From NCBI RefSeq assembly GCF_029784165.1, contig NC_073695.1, positions 142,420,083 to 142,484,082 of the forward strand: a stretch of 64,000 bases of DNA, given 5' to 3'. Shown piece after piece: positions 31,281 through 43,032 of the stretch. The notes beneath the pieces are model-generated. The model did not search any database and was not told the origin of the DNA. It saw only the letters and a program-made list of their open reading frames with translations. The first letter of the stretch is position 1. Every line of letters starts with the position of its first letter. A program made the translations under genes and the position numbers. Source of the DNA: Wyeomyia smithii. Lineage: Eukaryota; Arthropoda; Insecta; Diptera; Culicidae.

Positions 31281-33880
31281 ACAGTCTCTATACACATAGT
31301 GGCGTCTCCAGGTAGCCTAAACAGGGAAAACGTTAGGACATGAAGTTTGAGAAAACTTTTCGTTTCAATTATTATGTGTCATTGACAACTGTATATTCCA
31401 TTGGAGATCTTAAAACCTCTGGAAACGTACCCACAACCCTCCTTCTTCGCTTTAAAAATCATCAGTTTATATAGCATTGGTGTACAAAATTTTGTTACAT
31501 TCCATAAGTAATATCAATCATTGAAAATTTCCATCTAATAATTGAGAACAATAAGCTTCTCAAGCTTTAAGTCATTATTTCAAAGAATACCATACTTAGA
31601 CAACATACCTTATGCTGTGGGGAAAAAAACATACCCTATGCAAGGCTGCTGATTTTCACTTCGCACGACTCAAATACATGAATCACTTCCGAAAGGTATC
31701 GAACAGCAGCAGCAGTGCTTCTGCTCGTTCATGAAAACACCACCACCACCAAAGAGAATCGTTGAGGGCGACTCCTCCGGGAGCAATACGGACACATGCG
31801 AAGTATAGTTAACTTCGGTTTTTCCTTACATCAGCTCCGATTCAACTGTCACTTAAAGTAGCAGTTTGAATCAACAGAAACATGGAAACACCACCACCAC
31901 CAAAAAGAATCGTTGAGAGCGACTCCTGCGGGAGCATTACGGACACATGCGAAGTATAGTTAACTTCGGTTTTTCCTTACATCAGCTCCGATTCAACTGT
32001 CACTTAAAGTAGCAGTTTGAATCATCAGAAACGAATTGTATTGTGTTGAAAGCTTCTCACTCTGGTTCGCTTCAGTTCAATTTGCTTCAATTCAACTCGC
32101 TGCTTGAATCCTCGTCCTCGTCACAATGAATCGCGGATATTTAAAAAGGAAAATCAAATCCGCAGTAGAGGATGGTTGTGATAGTGCAGGTAAAATAAGC
32201 TACCGATGCCTAGCAGATATCGATGCAGATAAAAAGTGTATGTATGAAAATTAAAAAAATCTAACTGTGCAAAGAAAGAATCCGGTGTACATATTATTCA
32301 CAGAACATGCATTTCTTGAGGGTTATTACGTTAGCTCTCCAGGGTTAACACTCCTGCTAAAAAGCCGTCCTCGAGCATTGCCAACTATTTTGTGTTTCCC
32401 AGTTACGCATTTATTCAATCAAACAAGGTCAATATAGGTACAACAGAAAATCAAACTAATCATAAGAAAAAACATTTGTCTGCTATCTCAGACGCACAGA
32501 ATTTTGAAACTGCCAAACTTTATAATATAATGTCCTGTTCACATATTCTCGTTGGTTACAGCGGCATGCATCAAACCAAACCATTCGAGCGATGTATTCG
32601 CGGTGAGTGGTAAATTGTTGGTTTAAAGAATCGAATCGGTTTCGAAGCCTGACAGTCTGGTAAACACATTGATACGAACACCAATGAGTCGTGTTTGTTC
32701 GGATTGCAAAGTGTACGATTCGGCAACCGAGGCAATAGAGCAAAATAAGCGGTAATAAACACACAATCTTACTTCGTCCTTTCGCACATGTATTCGTCGC
32801 TGATGAGGAAAATGATTGCTTCATGCAGCAGGCAGTCAGTACTGAATGATGTGGATGGCGATTTCAGATTTACCACATGAATCAGTAGCCTTGACCCTAT
32901 GTAAACAATGCAAGTGTTATGGTGTATACTAATATAATTTTGGCGTGAATGTGAATTTCGCACACTGCATAATGGTCCAGAAATTGAATTGAGGGGGAAA
33001 TTTGGGTCTAGAGCTCTATAGCAACATTTCAGAGAAAAACTTTATTCTACAAAGTTGTTACATATGATAAAGCGCTCATTGAAAAATTATCAAAAATTAG
33101 GGTGACCAACATTTTCGATGCAATCAAGTATCTAACTTTTTCATCTTTGTAGATAGAAGAAAAATTTGTTCTACAATATTATAGCTCCATTAGTTTTAAG
33201 TATCTTTGTTAAAACAAGTTTTTCTCTATCTTTGAAAACAACCGATTTATATTGGAAAAACATATTTTACGCTCTAACTTTTTTATTTCAAGTTTCATCT
33301 CGAAACTGTCTTTCAACGACTTTTAGAGCTTTTTAAGAGAAACAATTTGCAATGCTGATATCGTAAATATCTCAATTTTACTCAAAGTTGTTAGTATTTT
33401 TCATCAAAAAATATGCGTTTTTCATTTGTATCTCATTCATTTTGGGGCAAACATAAAAAATATCTCTTGATCTCATTTTGAAGGGCATACTTGACTTTAT
33501 AAATGGTGGAACTTTTAGAAATATGTTATATTTTAAATTTGAGTAAATTCAATTTAAAAACAAGCCGAAAATTTCAATAATTTTATACATTATGCATATA
33601 AAAGCACCCAGATTTGTTTTTTGGTATTTTTTCTTATAACTAGACGTAATAACCTTCACTTTGTCCCAAAAAGATCGAAAATCGATCAACTGGTTCAAAA
33701 GTTATGAATTTTTTAAATAACATTCATCGAATATAGCCGTTTTTTATGGTCACCCTATATCGGAGCTGGTCCCCTTAACAACCCAACGAAACAATACGGG
33801 TTTGATAATTTTCAACATAGATGCATCCCTGCGATTTTGAGCACAATTGAAGCACTTTGCGTGACCAACTTCGAAATAGT

Positions 33881-34640
33881 TTAGTTTTTTTAGTATAAAA
33901 ATAGTTTATTTGACACGGCACGATACAAATTATGTTTAACTGAGCCAAGTACATTTTTTTTAATTCTAAGTTAGCAGGGAAAAAAAGGAAGCACATTTTT
34001 TACATCTCGCGGCCGACTACGAGCTAGTGGGGATTTAAGGTGAGAGGAGGGGAGTTACAATTTTGATTTTAACTTTATTGAGTTACAGGATTCATTTATT
34101 TGCACATGGCTAAGCAGTGATGTTCCATTTGAGCAGTTTTGGTCTGAGGTGTCTGCGTGAACATGAAGATGCCGAGTCTTCGTTTTAGTGTCTCCAGCAT
34201 GGTGTATCATTTTCATTCAGTTTATGGCGGGAGTTGTAATCTAACAAATAGATAAAAAAATCAAATTTTAAGTCCAGCATTTTTTATAAACCCGTATAGC
34301 TGTGTCATGTACTGGAGATCACCGCTTCCCAGAATGTCTCTAACGGGTACGTTCGGTTGTTTTCCTCGGGCCCGAAGGCAATCTATAAGCTCGGACCTAA
34401 CATCACAGTATTCGGTACACGACCAGACAACATGCTCGATGTCATGGTAGCCATCGCCACAAACGCAGTGATTACTGTCTACAAGCCCTATACGAAAGAG
34501 ATGCGTGTTTAACGTATAGTGATTGGACATAAGTCTGGACATCACGCGAATGAAGTCCCGACCTACATCCAACCCCTTGAACCATGCTTTCGTCGATACC
34601 TTAGGAAAAATGGAATGTAGCCACCGTCCCAGTTCATCTG
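33881..34640 (-). pseudogene. I-clade LINE 3' part (copy 2)
   Basis: Duplicate of 27590-28348. Here the frame from 34572 to 34261 starts MDVGRDFIRVMSRLMSNHYT and is continuous through the Cys/His cluster, because the base missing in copy 1 near 28210 is present. Confidence 0.85.
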
Positions 34641-35206
34641 CTGAGGCAAGTTGCAGACGATAGCGTTGTATCCATTACTGGTAGCGAGGCTAGCGATCTG
34701 CAAGGACAATTGCAAGATACCTTAGACAATTTGTCTGAATGGGTTCTTAAGCTGGGTATCGAATTCGCTCCGGAGAAAACTGAGCTGGTCGTTTTTTCTA
34801 GGAAGTATAACCCAGCTCAGCTGCAGCTCCTACCAACGGGTAAAACGATCTCTCAGGTTTTAGTCGCTATATATCTCGGGGTCTGGTTCGGCTCTAAATG
34901 CACCTGGGCTTGTCATATTAGGTATCTGACACAAAAATGCCAACAGAGGATTAATTTTCTTCGTACGATTACCGGAACCTGGTGGGGTGCCCACCCAGGA
35001 GACCTTCTGAGGCTTTACCAAACAACGATATTGTCTGTAATTGAGAACGGGTGTTTCTGCTTCCGCTCCGCAGCAAACACACATTTGATCAAACTAGAAC
35101 GAATACAATATCGTAGTTCGCGTATTGCCTTAGGTTGCATGCAGTCGACCCATACGATGAGTCTTGAAGTGCTAGCGGGTATTCTTCCGTCGAAACATCG
35201 ATTTTC
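34641..35206 (+). pseudogene. I-clade LINE inverted 5' part (copy 2)
   Basis: Duplicate of 28349-28914. CAA replaces the TAA stop of copy 1 (28649), so the RT thumb frame is open from 34710 to 35243. Copy 2 therefore holds the more ancestral sequence at both diagnostic sites. Confidence 0.85.
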
Positions 35207-36349
35207 GATCTTTTTGGGTCAAATTAAAGGTTATTACTTCTAGTTATGAGGAGAAATACCAAAAAATAAATCTGGGTGCTTTTATATGCATAATGTATAA
35301 AATTATTGAAATTTTCGGCTTGATTTTAAATTGAATTTACTCAAATTAAAAAAAAAACATGTTTCTAGCAGTTCCTCCATTTATAGATTCAAGTATGCCC
35401 TTCAAAATGAGACAAAGAGATATTTTTATGTTTGCCCCAAAATGAATGACATACAAATGAAAAACAGATATTTTTTGATGAAAAATAATAATAACTTTGA
35501 GTAAACCTGAGATATTTACGATGTCAGCATTGCAAATTGTTTCTCTTAAAAAGCTCTAAAAGTCGTTCACAGACAGTTTTGAGAAGAAACTCGAAATAAA
35601 AAAGTTAGGGCGTAATATATGTTTTTTCAATATAAAACGGTTGTTTTCATAAATAGAGGAAAACTTGTTTTTGCAAAAATACTTAAAATTAATGGAGCAA
35701 TAACATTGTAGAACAAATGTTTTCTTCTATCTTCAAAGATAAAAAAGTTAGATACTTGATTGCATCGAAAATGTTGGTCACCCTAATTTTTGATAATTTT
35801 TCAATCCGCGCTTTATCATATGTAACAACTTTGTAGAAGAAAGTTTTTCTCTAAAATGTTGCTATAGAGCTCTAGACCCGAATTTTCCCCTAAATTTGGT
35901 TTCTGGACTATTGTGCACTGTGCCGTTCAATATAGCTTGGCACTATCTCACCCCAAAAGGGCTCGAAAAGTGTACAGTTTGGAGAAACAATATTTTCTGA
36001 GCCGGCACAGGTTCAATGCATAATATTTCCTCAACACATTGGAGACGACATCCTAACGTACCAACTGAGCAGTAAGTTGATGTGATTTCTTGATCGGGTT
36101 TGTTTTCCTGGGACATTTTTGGATAACGTTATTTGCGCATGTTTTTCACCCTGTACTTCGAAACTTTTTTTAAGCGAAACAGTTCACTGATATTATCTAT
36201 ATTCCATTTTAAGTTGTTAATATGTCATGTTTCATAAAGTATTGAATTTAAGGTATTAGGTTTTGGAAATCTCAAGTAATTTAACACACAAACATTTCCC
36301 GTTTTGGCTCAATCTCACCCCCGTGGCTTAATCTCACCCCAGCAGACGG

Positions 36350-38250
36350 TAGTTAGATCTGTGAGAGCTTTCCGAAAATATTTTACGATTTCTTGATTGA
36401 CGGCTGGGTGCATAAAAATTTAGTTGCGATAATAGTTTAGAAGATTGTACGCGTTGAGAAATAATGTCATTGATAAAGTAAAGCATTGAAAGTTCGCGGC
36501 GTTTTTCAAGTGCTTGTATGTCTATAAGCATGCAGCGTGCTTCATATGATGGTAAGGGAAATGTTGTCCAATTTAGCTTACGAAGCGCGTACAAAAGAAA
36601 TTGTTTTTGGACAGATTCAAGGCGTTCTTCATGTGTTACAATATAGGGATTCCATACAATGCTACTATATTCCAGAATTGGTCGGACGTATGTAATATAC
36701 AATAGTTTGATTGTGTATGGGTCTTGAAAATTATGGCCGAAGCGTTTTATAAAGCCCAGCATACTATTTGCTTTGTTGATTATTGTGTTATAATATACTG
36801 TGAATGTAAGTTTGGAGTCTAAGATTACACCTAAGTCCCTCACGATTTTGCATTTTCCTACTGGTTGGTTTCCTAATAAAATGTCTGTTGGTGGTGTTAC
36901 TGTTTATATGCTAAAGGCTATTGAATTACATTTTTTAATGTTGAGTTGCAATAGACTTTTGTTGCACCAAGTGTAGAATACATTAATTCCATTCTGGAAT
37001 ATTTCGAAGTCTTCTGCATCGATTATTTCTATAAAGAGCTTCATGTCGTCAGCATATACAAGCACCTGTATTGATTTAAGAAGAAAGGAGATGTCACTCA
37101 CTTATAATATAAAAAGAAGAGGGCCCAGGTGAAAACCTTGAGGAACTCCGGAAGTTACTTCCATTGGGTTTGGAAAGGAATTTTGAAAGCGTACTATTTG
37201 TGTTCGTTTTGTTAAGTATGACTGCAGCAATTCCAAAAATTTTGTTTCCATTCCGTATTTTTCGAGCTTGAAGAGCAATAAAGGTATGTCGATTCTGTCA
37301 AATGCCTTGCTCAAGTCCGTATAAAGAGCTTCTACGTGGTTGTCGTTGTCCATTACAGTCAAAGTGAAAGTTATGAATTCAAAAAAAAAAAGTGGTAGTT
37401 GATCGGCCTTTATAAAAGCCGTGTTGTTGAGTTGTAATTTGGTTTCTTACTTGCTGAAAGATTTTTTCATTAATTATTGATAAATAATTTTGGAATGCAT
37501 GAAATCATGGCAATTCCTCGATAATTACGAATGTCAGATTTAGTGCCAGATTTGAAAATTGGCACTTAATATGAGGTTTCCCAAAGTTCTGGAAAACTTC
37601 CATTCTTCAGAGACATATTAAAGAGGTATAGAAAAGGTGTAGATAGTTCTTCTGTCAAGTTTTTGAGAAAAATTTGAGCTATTCTGTGAGGTCCAGGACC
37701 TTTCGTAGCGTCTAAATTTTTAAGTGCGTTCTGAATTTCGAATTCAGATATTTGATTAACAGATAAAAAATTCGAATATTCAGGAAAATACGAGAAATAT
37801 TCGCGGTCGCGGTCTGTTTTTTCAAATTTGGTGTATTTTTTGAAAAAAAGTGGCAAAAAGACCACATATTTCATTACTACTGACAAGATGCATTCGTGAT
37901 GGAAAGTTGTTACTTTTTAGTTTGGTTTTTACGTAATTGAAGAAGTTCTTAGGGCAAGACTTGATTTGATGTTCGATTTTACGGTTATGTTCTTCATGTG
38001 CAATTTTAATGGCTGCGTCAAGTTAACAGAAAATTTCTTGGTAATTTTGAAGATATTCGCTATTGTTGTCTTTTTTGCATATTTTATGTGCTTTTTGTTT
38101 TCTATTTTTTAGGTTCTTCAATTGTGGATTAAACCACACTGGATATTTGTTGGTGTTCTTTCGTCTTCTTCTTTTTTTTGTGGTACATTTTCTGATATAA
38201 TTTGATTAATTATTTCATAAAATTTTAGTACTTCTTCGTTTACATTTCGC
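36350..38250 (-). pseudogene. CR1/Jockey-like LINE, RT and linker (copy B)
   Basis: From 38250 down on the minus strand: linker NTNKYPVWFNPQLKNLKNRK and SCPKNFFNYVKTKLKSNN, then ISEFEIQNALKNLDATKGPG (with GPGPH in place of GPGPD), SGVPQGFHLGPLLF, VYADDMKLF (catalytic aspartates kept, 37040), RDLGVILDSKLTF and the C-terminal region. Separate frames at 37886-37566, 37362-37102, 37101-36904 and 36843-36334 show frameshifts or stops between RT blocks. The element is 5'-truncated in the linker; no endonuclease is present. Confidence 0.85.
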
Positions 38251-40057
38251 GTCAACGTTTGGTCCTCTAAACGAGTTCGCGGCGTTTTTCAAGTGCTTGT
38301 ATGTCTATAAGCATGCAGCGTGCTTCATATGATGGTAAGGGAAATGTTGTCCAATTTAGCTTACGAAGCGCGTACAAAAGAAATTGTTTTTGGACAGATT
38401 CAAGGCGTTCTTCATGTGTTACAATATAGGGATTCCATACAATGCTACTATATTCCAGAATTGGTCGGACGTATGTAATATATAATAGTTTGATTGTGTA
38501 TGGGTCTTGAAAATTATGGCCGAAGCGTTTTATAAAGCCCAGCATACTATTTGCTTTGTTGATTATTGTGTTATAATATACTGTGAATGTAAGTTTGGAG
38601 TCTAAGATTACACCTAAGTCCCTCACGATTTTGCATTTTCCTACTGGTTGGTTTCCTAATAAAATGTCTGTTGGTGGTGTTACTGTTTATATGCTAAAGG
38701 CTATTGAATTACATTTTTTAATGTTGAGTTGCAATAGACTTTTGTTGCACCAAGTGTAGAATACATTAATTCCATTCTGGAATATTTCGAAGTCTTCTGC
38801 ATCGATTATTTCTATAAAGAGCTTCATGTCGTCAGCATATACAAGCACCTGTATTGATTTAAGAAGAAAGGAGATGTCACTCACTTATAATATAAAAAGA
38901 AGAGGGCCCAGGTGAAAACCTTGAGGAACTCCGGAAGTTACTTCCATTGGGTTTGGAAAGGAATTTTGAAAGCGTACTATTTGTGTTCGTTTTGTTAAGT
39001 ATGACTGCAGCAATTCCAAAAATTTTGTTTCCATTCCGTATTTTTCGAGCTTGAAGAGCAATAAAGGTATGTCGATTCTGTCAAATGCCTTGCTCAAGTC
39101 CGTATAAAGAGCTTCTACGTGGTTGTCGTTGTCCATTACAGTCAAAGTGAAAGTTATGAATTCAAAAAAAAAAAGTGGTAGTTGATCGGCCTTTATAAAA
39201 GCCGTGTTGTTGAGTTGTAATTTGGTTTCTTACTTGCTGAAAGATTTTTTCATTAATTATTGATAAATAATTTTGGAATGCATGAAATCATGGCAATTCC
39301 TCGATAATTACGAATGTCAGATTTAGTGCCAGATTTGAAAATTGGCACTTAATATGAGGTTTCCCAAAGTTCTGGAAAACTTCCATTCTTCAGAGACATA
39401 TTAAAGAGGTATAGAAAAGGTGTAGATAGTTCTTCTGTCAAGTTTTTGAGAAAAATTTGAGCTATTCTGTCAGGTCCAGGACCTTTCGTAGCGTCTAAAT
39501 TTTTAAGTGCGTTCTGAATTTCGAATTCAGATATTTGATTAACAGATAAAAAATTCGAATATTCAGGAAAATACGAGAAATATTCGCGGTCGCGGTCTGT
39601 TTTTTCAAATTTGGTGTATTTTTTGAAAAAAAGTGGCAAAAAGACCACATATTTCATTACTACTGACAAGATGCATTCGTGATGGAAAGTTGTTACTTTT
39701 TAGTTTGGTTTTTACGTAATTGAAGAAGTTCTTAGGGCAAGACTTGATTTGATGTTCGATTTTACGGTTATGTTCTTCATGTGCAATTTTAATGGCTGCG
39801 TCAAGTTAACAGAAAATTTCTTGGTAATTTTGAAGATATTCGCTATTGTTGTCTTTTTTGCATATTTTATGTGCTTTTTGTTTTCTATTTTTTAGGTTCT
39901 TCAATTGTGGATTAAACCACACTGGATATTTGTTGGTGTTCTTTCGTCTTCTTCTTTTTTTTGTGGTACATTTTCTGATATAATTTGATTAATTATTTCA
40001 TAAAATTTTAGTACTTCTTCGTTTACATTTCGCGTCAACGTTTGGTCCTCTAAACGA
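36492..40057. repeat. 1783-bp tandem duplication
   Basis: Unit 1 is 36492-38274 and unit 2 is 38275-40057, each starting gttcgcggcgtttttcaag. Offsets at many landmarks are exactly 1783. The junction acga/gttcgcgg has one to two bases of microhomology. The unit includes about 24 bp of RTE sequence (tttggtcctctaaacga), so the duplication happened after the LINE had inserted into the RTE element. Few differences were seen (for example 37681 G versus 39471 C-type changes), pointing to a very recent event. Confidence 0.9.
38275..40033 (-). pseudogene. CR1/Jockey-like LINE, RT and linker (copy C)
   Basis: Duplicate of the upstream part of copy B: linker, GPGPDRIAQIFLKNLTEEL (keeping the conserved aspartate that copy B changed to histidine), SGVPQGFHLGPLLF, VYADDMKLF and RDLGVILDSKLTF. 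The C-terminal end is cut at 38275 by the duplication junction. The 5' limit near 40033 meets RTE sequence. Confidence 0.85.
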
Positions 40058-40600
40058 CCTCACGTCTGTAGCGTCTGAAAAGTGTCGACCATCAATCAGA
40101 ACATGGTCGATCTGAGATCAGGCTTCTCCATTTGGGTGTCTCCAGGTGTGCTTACGTATATTCCGGTGTGCAAAATAAGTGGTACAGATAGCCATACCTC
40201 TGGCTGCAGCGAAATTGATAAGCCTCAGGCCGTTGTCGTTCATAGTAGAGTGGAGGCTTTCTCTACCAATCACGGAGCGGAAGAAGTTCTCTTGCCTGAC
40301 CTGCGCATTTGCATCCCCGATGACGATTTTTAATTCGTGTCCTGGCCACTCATTTTACTTTTTTTTTCTGGGAGCTCATAGAGCTCCTCCTTCTCTTTAT
40401 CGGGTTTATCGTTGGTCGGTGCGTACACATTTATCAGGCTGTAGTTGAATTATTTGCCCTTAATTCTCAACACGCATCACTGATCGGCCTCTATCCAACG
40501 ACACGCTTCATTTGTTTTCCTATGTGCACGAAACCGACTCCCCTTTCTGCTTTCGAAGACTGATTTGAGCTGCAGGCGAAATCTTATTTTGGTGCCTCCC
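40034..40600 (-). pseudogene. RTE-clade LINE endonuclease (5' part of the split element)
   Basis: On the minus strand: SLINVYAPTNDKPDKEKEEL, then IVIGDANAQVRQENFF, GRESLHSTMNDNGLRLINFA, KHTWRHPNGEA, QIDHVLIDGRHFSDATDV and SFRGPNVD. These are AP-endonuclease motifs of the RTE type, with a frameshift near 40350. The continuation is the linker/RT at 24354-22320, now displaced by the inserted LINE, the nested elements and the duplications. Confidence 0.8.
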
Positions 40601-41039
40601 CTTCATTTTTTCGCTTACATACAGGTTTTTACGCGTTGAATAAAAAATCGCGTGAATTCAAAAATTCGCGTGAAGTAAGCCACCAAAAGTGGTTTAGGAA
40701 AAAACCCGAGACACTCTACGAACAGTATTCAAAGTTGTCCACTTTGACGCTTATTTCGGATCTTCCGGAGAGCGGAGAGTTTTTTTGACTAAGTCTTTTA
40801 CTCAATAAATACTCAGAAGTTGTTGGTTCCCAATCCGCGTTAACTCGAAAACCCGTGATTTTCTTTTACCGCGTTAATTAAAAAATCCGCGTAAAACCCA
40901 CGTTGTTCAAAAAACCGCGTAAAAAAATCTCGTAAAAAATCCGTGCCAAACTCAACGTTATTTAAACCACAAGCAGCAGACTTACAGGTGTCCTAATTTG
41001 CATTTCTATGAATGTGCGTAATTTGATTCGCTTCTCTGC
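40601..41039. repeat. Degenerate CGCGTAA-type element remnant
   Basis: Multiple words such as ttacgcg, ccgcgtaaaa and aatccgcgt in the interval 40625-40940 resemble the TA-flanked MITE at 54514-54705. No intact terminal inverted repeats were found. No coding frame. Confidence 0.45.
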
Positions 41040-41656
41040 TATCGTCGAGAAAGGAAGCATTCTTTCAACGTTCCGTTAGCATTTTGCTCGTTCGATAATA
41101 CAATACCCGCTTTGTGTTCAGACGGTGCGCGTATCGCTTGTGTTTTTCGGTGCCGGTGCGGACAATAGTCTTCCAGCAGCCAGAGCAAGGATTTCTTGCA
41201 TTGTGCACATACGGTATACGTACTGTATGAGTTTTCGGTCCCGGTGCAGTGACAATAGAGCACGTATCAGCAGACGGAGTAGATCCCCCCGCGCCGCCGG
41301 GCGCCGGCTACCCACTAGCGGCGACGAATTGCAGCCGCCGTTGGATTGTTGTTGGTTTGCCAAGACGATTTCTTCACCCTGTCGCTGGTGATTTTTTTTT
41401 TAACTCTGCCACGTCGATCATCTCAGGATTAACTCAACTAGCAGGTCGTTGAGGCAGCAGCCTCGGAGTTTCGGTGAAGTATTCACTTTTACTTTATTAT
41501 ATTTTTCTCTAATACGGTTGACTTTTTTCGTATTTTATTTCATATTACTTTGAAAAATTGTTTTTTTATTTAACTACCCATCACTTGAAATCCCACCTTA
41601 TCACGGTCTTTCACCGTTAGTTTGCGGTAGAGCAATTTGCTCCCGCAAAGCTGAAT
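41040..41656 (+). promoter_or_regulatory. 5' leader of the I-clade LINE
   Basis: A TATA-less, relatively GC-rich leader with cattctttcaacg and tgtgttcagacggtgcgcg words that resemble initiator/downstream promoter context. LINE promoters are usually internal and TATA-less. Short frames here (41125-41452) are off-frame by-products of GC content. Confidence 0.4.
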
Positions 41657-43032
41657 ATGGATAATATGCAGATGGAATTATTTCTGGATATTGAAACAAA
41701 TGGGGAAGAGATTGAAATCTCCCCCATCAGCTCTCCTCTACCTTCCCTTGTACCCTCCCCTGTACCAAGCCTCGTACCGAAGGCTCCGGAGATACGAGTA
41801 AAAGCTTACCCAGATGCCGCGAAGGGCCCATTTTTTGTCTTTTTCCGGCCCATAAAGAAGCCCTTGAACAACATACAAATTAGCAAGGACCTGGCAAAAA
41901 AGTTTTCGGCAGTAACCGAAATAACTAAGGTAAGACCGAATAAACTGCGAGTTGTCGTGGGATGTTTGAAGCAAGCAAACAAGATCGCTAGCTGCGAGCT
42001 CTTTACGCGAGAGTATCGCGTGTACATCCCTGCCAAGGACGTGGAGATCGACGGTGTGATTATCGAAGGGAATCTCACAGTCGATGACATTTTTCGTTAT
42101 GGGGTTGGATGCTTCAAGAACCCCTTAATGAAAAATGTAAAAATACTGGATGTCAAGCAATTGCATTCAGTATCCATCGTAGAAGGGAAGAAGAAATTCT
42201 CCCCTTCGGATTCCTTTCGGATAAACTTTGCCGGATCTGCCCTGCCGAACTACGTCCTTTTGGACAGGGTTCGTTTGCCTGTACACCTGTTTGTACCGCG
42301 TGTCATGCATTGCTAGTACTGCAAGCAGCACCTACTGTTGCAACAAGGCACGCTGCAGCAAATTCGGAGGCAAACATGCTGAGACCGCTTGCAACGAGGA
42401 CACTGAAAAGTGTATTTACTGCGAGGGAGCTCGGCATGACCTTTCGACATGTCCCGCGTACAAACAGCGCGAGGAAAAAATAAAGCGTTTCCTCAAGGAA
42501 CGATCATAGCGCTCTTGCAGAAATGCTATAGAGGGCTGAGCCACCCTCGACAGGAAACATCTTTTCCTTTTTGCCAACCGATGAGGGTACATTTGACGAT
42601 CCCGTCGAAGGGTACTCTTATGCCATGCCAGAAGGATCTAGGAAGAGGAGAATTGTCAACTCTCCTAATCTTTCTCGCAAAGGTCGTAAGATAACCCCTA
42701 GCGGAATGACCAATAAGCCTACGCAAAAAGGAAGCGGTGAAGAACAACCGAAGCAAGTACCTCCTAGTTTTAATTTCAAATCTAACCAGGAGTACTCACC
42801 GCTTCCTGGGGCACTAAAAACCCCTCGTGCACCCATTTCTCGATCAGAGGATAAGAAAGAAACTGGGTTTATAAATTTCTCTGATATTGTGGACTGGATA
42901 TTCAAAACATTCAACATAACAGATCCCCTTAAAAACATTCTCCTTGCCCTTCTCCCTACAGTGAAAACATTTTTGAAACAACTAGCAGCAACTTGGCCCC
43001 TCATTTCAGCTATCGTATCTTTCGATGACTAA
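41657..43032 (+). pseudogene. I-clade ORF1 (nucleic-acid-binding protein), frameshifted
   Basis: It starts MDNMQMELFLDIETNGEEIE with a Pro-rich N-terminus, then an RNA-binding-like region (FFVFFRPIKKPLNNIQISKD; RVVVGCLKQANKIA) to about residue 219, where TAG at 42314 stops it. A frame change leads to the zinc knuckles (YCCNKARCSKFGGKHAETAC; CIYCEGARHDLSTCP). A second shift near 42505 leads to the C-terminal part ending LISAIVSFDD. ORF1 proteins coat element RNA. Two frameshifts and two in-frame stops inactivate it. Confidence 0.8.

Larger units (their letters stand above)
31281..36349. mobile_element. Second copy of the TA transposon, lacking its left ~440 bp
   Basis: Duplicate of 24990-30057. 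It includes the 151-bp tandem repeats (31733-32034), the possible exon (32126-32254) and foldback arms (32961-33687 and 35200-35921). The left terminus with its TCTCACCCC motifs is absent because the duplication began inside the element; the right terminus abuts the LINE at 36350 as in copy 1. Confidence 0.85.
24990..37570. repeat. 6.29-kb tandem duplication
   Basis: Copy 1 is 24990-31280 and copy 2 is 31281-37570, both starting acagtctctatacacatag. The period is 6290-6292 with only small indels. Visible differences include 28650 (T in copy 1 making a stop, C in copy 2), one extra A at about 34511, and a 2-bp indel at 30768. The junction cacttaat/acagtctct joins the inside of the minus-strand LINE to the inside of the TA transposon, with at most 1-2 bases of shared sequence. 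The unit covers most of the TA transposon plus about 1.2 kb of LINE. An assembly artefact is possible but is argued against by scattered substitutions between copies. Confidence 0.85.

Noticed and set aside
41118..41452. GC-rich overlapping frames before the I-clade ORF1
   Set aside because: They lie in the LINE leader on both strands with no domain; open by base composition.
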